Origin: Nocardioidaceae bacterium
GTDB lineage: Bacteria; Actinomycetota; Actinomycetes; Propionibacteriales; Nocardioidaceae
Reading direction: 5' to 3'
Assembly (NCBI GenBank): GCA_013697905.1
Contig: JACCVZ010000138.1
Location: 1-32,676 of the forward strand
DNA length: 32,676 nt
Part shown: piece by piece, positions 25,594 through 32,676 of the stretch
How the letters are laid out: each line of letters begins with the position of its first letter
Numbering within the stretch: the stretch's first letter is position 1
Notes under the pieces: model-generated
Database searches by the model: none
Told to the model about the DNA's origin: nothing
The model's input: only the letters and a program-made list of their open reading frames with translations
Translations under genes and position numbers: made by a program

Positions 25594-26477
25594 CGGTGAG
25601 TGGACCGACGTATCACCTGCGTGCCGGGGAGGCAGCCAAGCCGCCGTACGACGTCGTCGTGACGCCAAAGAGCGCAGGCTGGGGGTACTCCGGTCTGGCG
25701 GTGCTGAGCCTCGCGGCCGGCGCGAGCGCCGCGGTCGAGACAGGCGAGACGGAGGTGCTGGTGCTGTCGCTCGGTGGCGGCTGCACGGTAACGGGCGAGG
25801 GCAACACGCTCACCGTGACCGGCCGCGAGTCGGTGTTCGCGGGACCGAGCGACTTCGTCTACGTTCCGCGAGGCGCTTCGGTGCAGATCTCGAGCACCGA
25901 CGGCGGCCGGTTCGCGTTGCCATCGTCGCTTTGCACCAGCCGGCTGCCGATGCGCCACCAGCCCGCCTCGGCTGTCCCGGTTGAGCTGCGCGGCGCCGGT
26001 CAGGCCAGCCGGCAAGTCAACAACTTCTGCACCCCCGACGCGTTCGAGGCAGACAGGCTCATCGCTTGCGAGGTGCTGACACCGGGAGGCAACTGGTCGT
26101 CCTACCCGCCGCACAAGCACGACGAGCAGTCCGAGCGGGAGAGCCAGCTCGAGGAGATCTACTACTTCGAGGTGGCGCCCGGCCCCGTCGGGCCGGGCCT
26201 GGCCTACCAGCGTGTGTACGGCCACGACCGCGCGGACATCGACGTGCTCGCGGAGGTGCGCTCGGGCGACGTCGTGCTCATCCCGCACGGTTGGCACGGG
26301 CCGTCGATGGCTGTGCCCGGTTACGACCTGTACTACCTCAACGTGATGGCAGGACCCGGTCAAAAGCGTGCCTGGAAGATCTGTGACGACCCGGCACACG
26401 GCTGGGTGCGCTCCACGTGGGACGACCAGGACGTCGATCCGCGGTTACCTTTCGCTGCGACCGGTGTGGCGCGATGA
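25590..26477 (+). CDS. iolB: 5-deoxy-glucuronate isomerase
   Basis: Cupin; NFCTPDAFEADRLIACEVLTPGGNWSSYPPHKHDE, EEIYYFEV and IPHGWHGPSMAVPGYDLYYLNVMAGP. Confidence 0.95.
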   Translation: MTVSGPTYHLRAGEAAKPPYDVVVTPKSAGWGYSGLAVLSLAAGASAAVETGETEVLVLSLGGGCTVTGEGNTLTVTGRESVFAGPSDFVYVPRGASVQISSTDGGRFALPSSLCTSRLPMRHQPASAVPVELRGAGQASRQVNNFCTPDAFEADRLIACEVLTPGGNWSSYPPHKHDEQSERESQLEEIYYFEVAPGPVGPGLAYQRVYGHDRADIDVLAEVRSGDVVLIPHGWHGPSMAVPGYDLYYLNVMAGPGQKRAWKICDDPAHGWVRSTWDDQDVDPRLPFAATGVAR

Positions 26478-28417
26478 CGACGCGACTGACGGTCGCGCAG
26501 GCGATCGTCGGCTTCCTGGAGCAGCAGTATGTCGAGCGCGATGGCCGGCGCAACGCCTTCTTCGCCGGCTGCTGGGGCATCTTCGGTCACGGCAACGTGG
26601 CTGGTGTCGGCCAGGCGCTGCTCGAGCGAGAGGTGGCGGAGCGAGAGACCGGCGAGCCTGGACTGCGCTACCACCAGGCACGCAACGAGCAGGCGATGGT
26701 GCACGCGGCCGTCGGTTACGCGCGGATGCGCAACCGGCTCGCGACATACGCCTGCACCGCTTCGGTGGGCCCGGGCTCGACCAACATGGTGACCGGCGCT
26801 GCACTGGCCACGATCAACCGGATCCCTGTGCTGCTGTTGCCCGCTGACGTGTTCGCGACCCGGGTCGCCAACCCGGTGCTGCAGGAGCTCGAAGACCCCG
26901 GCAGCCTCGACGTCAGCGTCAACGACGTCTTCAAGCCAGTGTCGCGCTATTGGGACCGGATCAACCGACCCGAACAGCTGCCTGCCGCGCTCCTGGCGGC
27001 CATGCGGGTGCTCACCGACCCCGTCGAGACGGGTGCCGTGACGTTGGCGCTCCCGCAGGACGTGCAGGCCGAAGCGTACGACTGGCCCGACGACCTGTTC
27101 GCCGAGCGCGTCTGGCACATCGGCCGGTCGGCTGTCGAAGCGGCTTCGCTCGCACGTGGACTCGACGTCGTCCGCTCGGCCCGGCGCCCGCTCATCGTGG
27201 CCGGGGGCGGAGTCATCTACTCCGAGGCGACGCAGACGCTGCGCGCCGTCGCCGAGCAGACCGGCATCCCCGTCGTGGAGACCCAAGCAGGCAAGGGATC
27301 GCTGCCGTACGACCACCCGCAGTCGGCCGGTGCCGTCGGCGCGACCGGAACGACGGCCGCTGACCGGCTCGCCGACGAGGCTGACGTCGTGATCGGGATC
27401 GGCACCCGCTACAGCGACTTCACGACCGCCTCGCGGACCGTCTTCGCCGACCCCAGTGTGCGGTTCGTCAACCTCAACGTCGCGTCGTTCGACGCCCACA
27501 AGCTGTCCGCGACCGCGCTCGTGGCCGACGCGCGGACGGGGCTCGAGCAGCTCACGGTGGGGTTGAGCGGCTGGCAGGTCGACCCGGCGTACGGCGAGCG
27601 CGCCGCGCAGTTGGCACGCGCCTGGGACGACACGGTCCAGGGAGCCTACGACGCAGGGAACCAGCCGCTGCCGTCGCAGGCGGAGGTGATCGGCGTCGTC
27701 AACCGGCTCTCACGGCCACGCGACGTCGTGGTCTGCGCGGCTGGCTCGATGCCCGGTGACCTGCACAAGATGTGGCGCACCCGCGACCCGAAGGGCTACC
27801 ACGTCGAGTACGGCTACTCCTGCATGGGTTATGAGATCGCGGGTGGACTCGGTGTGGCGATGGCGGTCGAGCAGGCCGGCGACGACCGCGACGTGTTTGT
27901 GCTCGTCGGTGACGGTTCCTATCTGATGATGGCCCAAGAGCTGGTCACCGCCGTGGCTGAACGCGTCAAGCTGATCGTGGTTCTGGTGCAAAACCACGGC
28001 TTCGCCTCCATCGGTGCACTCTCGGAGTCCCTTGGGTCGCAGCGGTTCGGCACCCGATACCGTTACCGCACCGAATCAGGGATAGACGGGGACATGCTGC
28101 CGGTCGATCTCGCCGCCAACGCCGCAAGTCTCGGTGCCGATATCTTCCGCGCTGAGGACCTGGTGGCCTTCGAGAAGGCGCTTGCTGCAGCCCAGAACTC
28201 GGCGGCTACCACCGCCGTCATCCACATCGAGACGGACCCGCTCCTGCCTGCCCCTGACAGCCCGGCCTGGTGGGATGTGCCGGTCGCCGGAGTGTCGCAG
28301 CTGGAGAGCACCCAGACTGCACGCGCAACGTACGACAATGCCAAACGGAGCCAACGGTCACACCTGCGGCCCCCGACGCCGGCCCCGACATCGCCAGCAC
28401 CACGAACCGAAGGATGA
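26474..28417 (+). CDS. iolD: 3D-(3,5/4)-trihydroxycyclohexane-1,2-dione acylhydrolase (ThDP-dependent)
   Basis: FLEQQYVERDGRRNAFFAGCWGIFGHGNVAGVGQAL, TVAQAIV, GYEIAGGLGVAMA, VGDGSYLMMAQELVTA and NHGFASIGALSESLGSQRFGTRYR. Confidence 0.95.
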   Translation: MTTRLTVAQAIVGFLEQQYVERDGRRNAFFAGCWGIFGHGNVAGVGQALLEREVAERETGEPGLRYHQARNEQAMVHAAVGYARMRNRLATYACTASVGPGSTNMVTGAALATINRIPVLLLPADVFATRVANPVLQELEDPGSLDVSVNDVFKPVSRYWDRINRPEQLPAALLAAMRVLTDPVETGAVTLALPQDVQAEAYDWPDDLFAERVWHIGRSAVEAASLARGLDVVRSARRPLIVAGGGVIYSEATQTLRAVAEQTGIPVVETQAGKGSLPYDHPQSAGAVGATGTTAADRLADEADVVIGIGTRYSDFTTASRTVFADPSVRFVNLNVASFDAHKLSATALVADARTGLEQLTVGLSGWQVDPAYGERAAQLARAWDDTVQGAYDAGNQPLPSQAEVIGVVNRLSRPRDVVVCAAGSMPGDLHKMWRTRDPKGYHVEYGYSCMGYEIAGGLGVAMAVEQAGDDRDVFVLVGDGSYLMMAQELVTAVAERVKLIVVLVQNHGFASIGALSESLGSQRFGTRYRYRTESGIDGDMLPVDLAANAASLGADIFRAEDLVAFEKALAAAQNSAATTAVIHIETDPLLPAPDSPAWWDVPVAGVSQLESTQTARATYDNAKRSQRSHLRPPTPAPTSPAPRTEG

Positions 28418-28436
28418 CCAGGCATGAACGGCCTGG
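28418..28436. other. Intergenic inverted repeat between iolD and the ABC binding-protein gene
   Basis: CCAGGC-ATGAACG-GCCTGG, perfect 6-bp stem directly after the iolD stop. Confidence 0.4.
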
Positions 28437-28482
28437 CGGCACGGACCACGAGGAAGAGTCGACAACAGGGAGGCAGTAGCGA

Positions 28483-29460
28483 ATGAAGATGAAGAGCGGT
28501 TTGCAGAAGCTGGGTTGGGGGGTGGGGTTGTCGGCGGTGCTCCTCCTGACGGCGTGCAGTGGCACCGGGCAGGGCGAGGGCGCGAAGGACTCGAGCTCGC
28601 TCGACCTGACCATCGCCGTCATCACCCACGGTGACCCGAGCGACGCGTTCTGGAGCGTCGTCAAGTCCGGGGCCGAACGGGCAGGCACGGACTTGGGCGT
28701 CACTGTGGACTACAACTCCGACCCCGACGTGACGAAGCAGTCCGAGCTGGTCGACACGGCCGTGAGCCAGAACGTCGACGGCATCGTGGTGTCCATGGCG
28801 GAGCCGGACGGTCTCGAGGACAGCATCAAGGCCGCCGTTGAGGCGGGGATCCCCGTCATCACGATCAACTCCGGTCTCGAGGAGTCCAAGGCGTTCGGTG
28901 CGATCACGCATGTCGGTCAAAGCGAAACGATCGCCGGACAGGCCGCGGGTGACAAGTTCAACGAGCTCGGAGCCAAACACGTGCTCTGTGTGATCCATGA
29001 GGCAGGCAACGTCGGTCTGGAGCAGCGGTGTGCCGGTGCCAAAGAGAAGTCAGACGGCGAAGTCGAGAACCTGCAGGTCGAGAGTGCGGACACCGCAAAA
29101 GCCTCCGAGAAGATCCTGGCGGCGCTGCAGGCAGACGACTCCATCGACGCGGTGCTGGCCCTGAACGGACAGGTAGCACTCGGCGCGGCGCAGGCCGTCG
29201 AACAAGCCGGCTCGGACGTCCAGGTAGCGACGTTCGACCTCTCGACGGACGTGCTGACCGGGATCGAGGACGGCTCGATCAGCTTCGCGATCGACCAGCA
29301 GCCGTACGTCCAAGGTTATCTGGGGGTGCAGTTCCTCTACCTGAAGGCGTTGAACGGCAACGATGTCGGTGGCGGTCAGCCCGTCTACTCCGGCCCGGCA
29401 TTCGTCACCAAGGACAACGCCGCCGAAGTACTGAAGTACGCCAAGCAGGGCACGCGCTGA
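28483..29460 (+). CDS. Sugar (probable inositol) ABC transporter substrate-binding lipoprotein
   Basis: Lipobox LLLTAC; periplasmic-binding-protein fold ITHGDPSDAFWSVVKSGAERAGTDLGVTVDYNSDPD, VDGIVVSMAEPDGL and SFAIDQQPYVQGYLGVQFLYL. Confidence 0.92.
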   Translation: MKMKSGLQKLGWGVGLSAVLLLTACSGTGQGEGAKDSSSLDLTIAVITHGDPSDAFWSVVKSGAERAGTDLGVTVDYNSDPDVTKQSELVDTAVSQNVDGIVVSMAEPDGLEDSIKAAVEAGIPVITINSGLEESKAFGAITHVGQSETIAGQAAGDKFNELGAKHVLCVIHEAGNVGLEQRCAGAKEKSDGEVENLQVESADTAKASEKILAALQADDSIDAVLALNGQVALGAAQAVEQAGSDVQVATFDLSTDVLTGIEDGSISFAIDQQPYVQGYLGVQFLYLKALNGNDVGGGQPVYSGPAFVTKDNAAEVLKYAKQGTR

Positions 29461-29469
29461 GCTGAGTGG

Positions 29470-29494
29470 CAGGCCCGGCCACCGGCCGGGCCTG
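29470..29494. other. Strong intergenic hairpin between binding-protein and permease genes
   Basis: CAGGCCCGGCC-ACC-GGCCGGGCCTG, perfect 11-bp GC-rich stem with a 3-nt loop, 9 nt past the binding-protein stop and upstream of AAAGGAG. Confidence 0.8.
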
Positions 29495-29517
29495 GCATCT
29501 CCCGGAAAGGAGAGACC

Positions 29518-30558
29518 ATGTCCACCACAACCGCGCCGGACGTCGACGAACGGATGGTCGCCACCAGCCGTGCGACGAAGACGTTGCGGCGGCCCGAGGT
29601 CGGCTCAGCGATCGCCGCCCTTATCGTGTTCGTGTTCTTCAGCGTGTACACGTCGGAGTTCCTCAGCGACCAGGGGGTGGGCACCTGGCTCAACTCGTCG
29701 TCGCGGATCGGAATCGTGGCAGTCGCTGTGGCGCTGTTGATGATCGGCGGCGAGTTCGATCTGTCGACAGGCACCATGGTCGGCACCTCTGGCCTGATGG
29801 TCGGGGTGCTGACGACGCACTACGGCCTGAACATCTTCGTCGCGGTCGTGGTGGCCCTCGTCGCCGCTCTGGCGATCGGGGCAGTCAACGGCATCCTCGT
29901 CATGAAGACAGGACTACCGAGCTTCATCGTCACGCTCGGCACCTTCTTTGCCCTGCAGGGTGTGAACGTCGCGCTGACGAAGGCGATCATCGGTCAGGTG
30001 GCCATCCAAGGCATGAAGCTGGTGCCGTCGTACGACGCCATCCAGCCGATCTTCGGCGGCTCCTTCACGTTCGTGGGGGCCTCCGTCGACATGTCAGTCC
30101 TCTGGTTCATCGGCGTCATCGGCGCCGCGACCTGGCTGCTGCTGCGCACACGTCCCGGTAACTGGGTCTTCGCCGTCGGTGGCGCCCAGCAGAGCTCACG
30201 TCAGGTGGGGGTGCCTGTGCTGGCGACGAAGGTCGGACTGTTCATGGCGACGGCCGGGGCCGGTTGGTTGGTGGGCATGGTCACGCTCTTCAAGTCGTCC
30301 ACGGTCAACGGCGCTACCGGCGTCGGAGACGAGTTCATCTTCATCATCTGCGCGGTGGTGGGCGGTTGCCTCCTGACGGGAGGTTTCGGGTCCGCGATCG
30401 GGGCGGCGCTGGGAGCGATGATCTACGGCATGACCCAGCAGGGCATCGTCTACGCCAACTGGGACAGCGACTGGTTGAAGGCGTTCCTCGGCATCATGTT
30501 GTTGGGGGCGGTGCTCGTCAACAACTGGGTACGCAAACGGGCGGAGGTGTCGCGATGA
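29518..30558 (+). CDS. Sugar ABC transporter permease (RbsC/FrcC-like)
   Basis: Multi-[43 protein letters not shown] and [24 protein letters not shown]-type motifs; SD AAAGGAG. Confidence 0.93.
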   Translation: MSTTTAPDVDERMVATSRATKTLRRPEVGSAIAALIVFVFFSVYTSEFLSDQGVGTWLNSSSRIGIVAVAVALLMIGGEFDLSTGTMVGTSGLMVGVLTTHYGLNIFVAVVVALVAALAIGAVNGILVMKTGLPSFIVTLGTFFALQGVNVALTKAIIGQVAIQGMKLVPSYDAIQPIFGGSFTFVGASVDMSVLWFIGVIGAATWLLLRTRPGNWVFAVGGAQQSSRQVGVPVLATKVGLFMATAGAGWLVGMVTLFKSSTVNGATGVGDEFIFIICAVVGGCLLTGGFGSAIGAALGAMIYGMTQQGIVYANWDSDWLKAFLGIMLLGAVLVNNWVRKRAEVSR

Positions 30559-31505
30559 GCACGGACGAGACCCGAGCGGGCCAGCCGGCTTCCGGCCAGG
30601 AAGACGTGGAGCCAGCGGACGCACGCGTGGACGACTCCGGCGCGGAGGACGCCGGCCGGTCTGCGCCGGCGCTGCCCCCGCGCGGGACGCCGATCATCGA
30701 GGTCACCGGCATCGGCAAGAGCTACGGACAGGTCATCGCGCTGCATGACGTCACGACCTCGGTACGTGCAGGTGAGGTGACGTGCGTCCTCGGCGACAAC
30801 GGTGCCGGCAAGTCGACGTTCATCAAGATCCTTGCCGGCGCCCACGAGCACTCTGAGGGGAAGTTCGTCGTCGACGGAACCAGCCGCAACATGAGCAGCC
30901 CCCGGGCTGCCCTGGCCCTCGGGATCGCCACCGTCTACCAGGACCTCGCCGTCGTGCCGTTGATGCCGGTGTGGCGGAACTTCTTCCTCGGATCCGAGCT
31001 GACGAGGGGCCTCGGCCCGATCAAACGGCTCGACATCGCCGCGATGAAGAGGATCACCAAGTCCGAGCTCGCGGCCATGGGCATCGACCTGCGCGACGTC
31101 GACCAACCGATCGGCACGTTGTCGGGCGGCGAGAGGCAGTGCGTGGCGATCGCTCGGGCGGTCTATTTCGGCGCCAGGGCGCTGATCTTGGACGAGCCCA
31201 CGGCCGCGCTGGGGGTCCGCCAGTCCGGGATCGTCTTGAAGTACATCGCCAAGGCACGCGACCGTGGCCTGGGCGTCGTCTTCATCACGCATAATCCCCA
31301 CCACGCCTACCCGGTGGGGGACCGCTTCATGCTGTTGCGCCGCGGCCGCAGCATGGGCGACTTCGCCAAGTCGGAGATCACCCTCGACGAGCTGGTCCGG
31401 ATGATGTCGGGTGGCGCTGAGCTCGAGGCGCTGGCACACGAGCTGCAGGACGAGCCGGAGTCTGCGCTGACGAAGAGTCTGCGAGAGGAGGTCGAGACGT
31501 CGTGA
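30555..31505 (+). CDS. Sugar ABC transporter ATP-binding protein (single nucleotide-binding domain)
   Basis: Walker [10 protein letters not shown], signature LSGGERQ, Walker [12 protein letters not shown]; ~45-residue acidic/Pro-rich N-terminal extension. Confidence 0.93.
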   Translation: MSTDETRAGQPASGQEDVEPADARVDDSGAEDAGRSAPALPPRGTPIIEVTGIGKSYGQVIALHDVTTSVRAGEVTCVLGDNGAGKSTFIKILAGAHEHSEGKFVVDGTSRNMSSPRAALALGIATVYQDLAVVPLMPVWRNFFLGSELTRGLGPIKRLDIAAMKRITKSELAAMGIDLRDVDQPIGTLSGGERQCVAIARAVYFGARALILDEPTAALGVRQSGIVLKYIAKARDRGLGVVFITHNPHHAYPVGDRFMLLRRGRSMGDFAKSEITLDELVRMMSGGAELEALAHELQDEPESALTKSLREEVETS

Positions 31506-32676
31506 CCCGGGCGGGCCCGATGCCAGCCGAGGCTCGTCGGCTCGGCGTCGGCGTCGTGGGTTTCGGTTGGATGGGCCTGGTGCACAGCCGGGCCTACAGC
31601 CGGCTGCTCCAGCACTATCCAGGGGCACCTCTGCGGCCCCAGCTGGTGGCGGCCGCTGACCCTGACGCGGGCCGGCGCTGCCTCGCCGGAGCGGCGTACG
31701 GGTTCGACCGCACGCTGGCCGACTGGCGCGAGCTGGTGTCCTGCGACGACGTCGACGTCGTCAGCGTCTGTGGACCCAACTTCTTGCACCGCGACGTGGC
31801 GGTCGCTGCGGCTCGGGCCGGCAAGCACGTCTGGGTCGAGAAGCCCGCGGGACGTAGCCTCACCGACACCCTCGAGATCTCCGAGGCGGTCAGACTCGCC
31901 GGGGTGCAGGCTGCCGTCGGCTTCAACTACCGCTATGCACCGGCCGTCGCGCTTGCTCGTGATGTGGTGGCTTCCGGTGACCTCGGGACGATCGAGACCG
32001 TCAACGTGAGTCTGTTGAGCGACTATGCCGCGCACCCGGACGGGGCGTTGTCGTGGCGGTTTGACCCTGCGTACGCCGGCACGGGCGTGCTCGGCGACCT
32101 GGCCAGCCACGGACTCGACCTGGCCAGGTATGTCGCCGGCCCCGCGACCGGTGAGGTCACGGAGCTGATAGCCGACCAGGCGACGTTCATCCCCCATCGG
32201 CCGGAGGCGACCGGGGCAGTGTCGCACTTCGCCACCGCGGCCGGCGGGCAGCTCAGCCCGGTCGGCAACGAGGACCACGCGTCGGCGTTGCTGCGCTTTG
32301 CGTCCGGTGCCCGTGGGGTGCTGTCCGCATCGCGGGTGGCGGTGGGGGAGCAGTGCGCCTACGGCTTCGAGGTGCGTGGTGCCCAGGGCGCCGTCGGCTG
32401 GGACTTCCGCCGGATGGGGGAGCTGCGCGTCTGCTCCGGTCAGGGCTACCAGGATGCGGCGTGGCAGGTGCGCAGCGTCGGGGGGGCGGACGGGGACTAC
32501 GCCGCCTTCCAGCCCGGCTCCGGTATCGCCATGGGCTATGACGACCTCAAAGTGGTCGAGGCCGAGCGCCTCGTCCGGTCCATCGCCGAGAAACGCGCCA
32601 TCGGAGCGACCATGGACGACGCTGTGGTGACGGCACGGCTCGTCGACGCGATGAGCCGGTCGTTCGACACCCGCCG
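31502..32676 (+). CDS. Gfo/Idh/MocA family oxidoreductase (probable inositol/scyllo-inositol dehydrogenase), partial at right edge
   Basis: Not in the ORF track (open-ended). GTG 31502: [40 protein letters not shown]...[35 protein letters not shown]; Rossmann GFGWMG and EKP motif. Confidence 0.9.
   Translation, partial: MTRAGPMPAEARRLGVGVVGFGWMGLVHSRAYSRLLQHYPGAPLRPQLVAAADPDAGRRCLAGAAYGFDRTLADWRELVSCDDVDVVSVCGPNFLHRDVAVAAARAGKHVWVEKPAGRSLTDTLEISEAVRLAGVQAAVGFNYRYAPAVALARDVVASGDLGTIETVNVSLLSDYAAHPDGALSWRFDPAYAGTGVLGDLASHGLDLARYVAGPATGEVTELIADQATFIPHRPEATGAVSHFATAAGGQLSPVGNEDHASALLRFASGARGVLSASRVAVGEQCAYGFEVRGAQGAVGWDFRRMGELRVCSGQGYQDAAWQVRSVGGADGDYAAFQPGSGIAMGYDDLKVVEAERLVRSIAEKRAIGATMDDAVVTARLVDAMSRSFDTR

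Noticed and set aside
24531-26399. 622-aa minus-strand ORF across iolC/aldolase/iolB
   Set aside because: Fully overlaps three well-supported iol genes; low-complexity Ser/Arg/Pro composition indicates a shadow ORF.
26360-27499. 379-aa minus-strand ORF antisense to iolD (also 30450-31628 antisense to the ABC ATPase)
   Set aside because: Shadow ORFs of strong CDSs; no domain signals.
1-32676. Search for CRISPR arrays, tRNA/rRNA genes, transposases, integrases, phage or toxin-antitoxin genes
   Set aside because: None recognised by eye in the sequence or ORF translations; the short 22-bp-period repeat at 5635 has no spacers of CRISPR type.

Overview
High-GC actinobacterial chromosomal segment. 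The left ~20 kb looks like a core actinobacterial neighbourhood: ctaE-qcrCAB, a CtaG-like protein, an atypical receiver, trpD, a standalone RAM-domain protein, an S9 peptidase, a DEDDh exonuclease/UvrC-like fusion, a zinc-ribbon plus NYN-domain pair, a MOSC protein, an NlpC/P60 hydrolase, an HExxH membrane protein, a PimB-like glycosyltransferase, a NarL-type two-component system and an SRPBCC protein. Two tandem ROK kinases follow. The right ~11 kb is a myo-inositol catabolism and uptake operon: GntR/UTRA regulator, IolE-like, IolC, Cgl0158-like aldolase, IolB, IolD, an ABC transporter, and a Gfo/Idh/MocA dehydrogenase cut by the window edge. No rRNA, tRNA, CRISPR array, transposase or prophage was recognised. 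The most interesting signals are non-coding: (i) a candidate switch-like leader before the NlpC/P60 gene with two identical GTCGGCTCT segments competing for one AGCCGAC; (ii) a palindromic TGTCCTGACA operator beside a good promoter upstream of the iol operon; (iii) an 11-bp perfect hairpin between the binding-protein and permease genes; (iv) a 22-bp-period triple repeat that contains the trpD stop codon; (v) -10-like hexamers 5-7 nt upstream of several start codons, suggesting leaderless transcription. No wholly new gene system was evident. Product names come from motif recognition by eye, with no database search.
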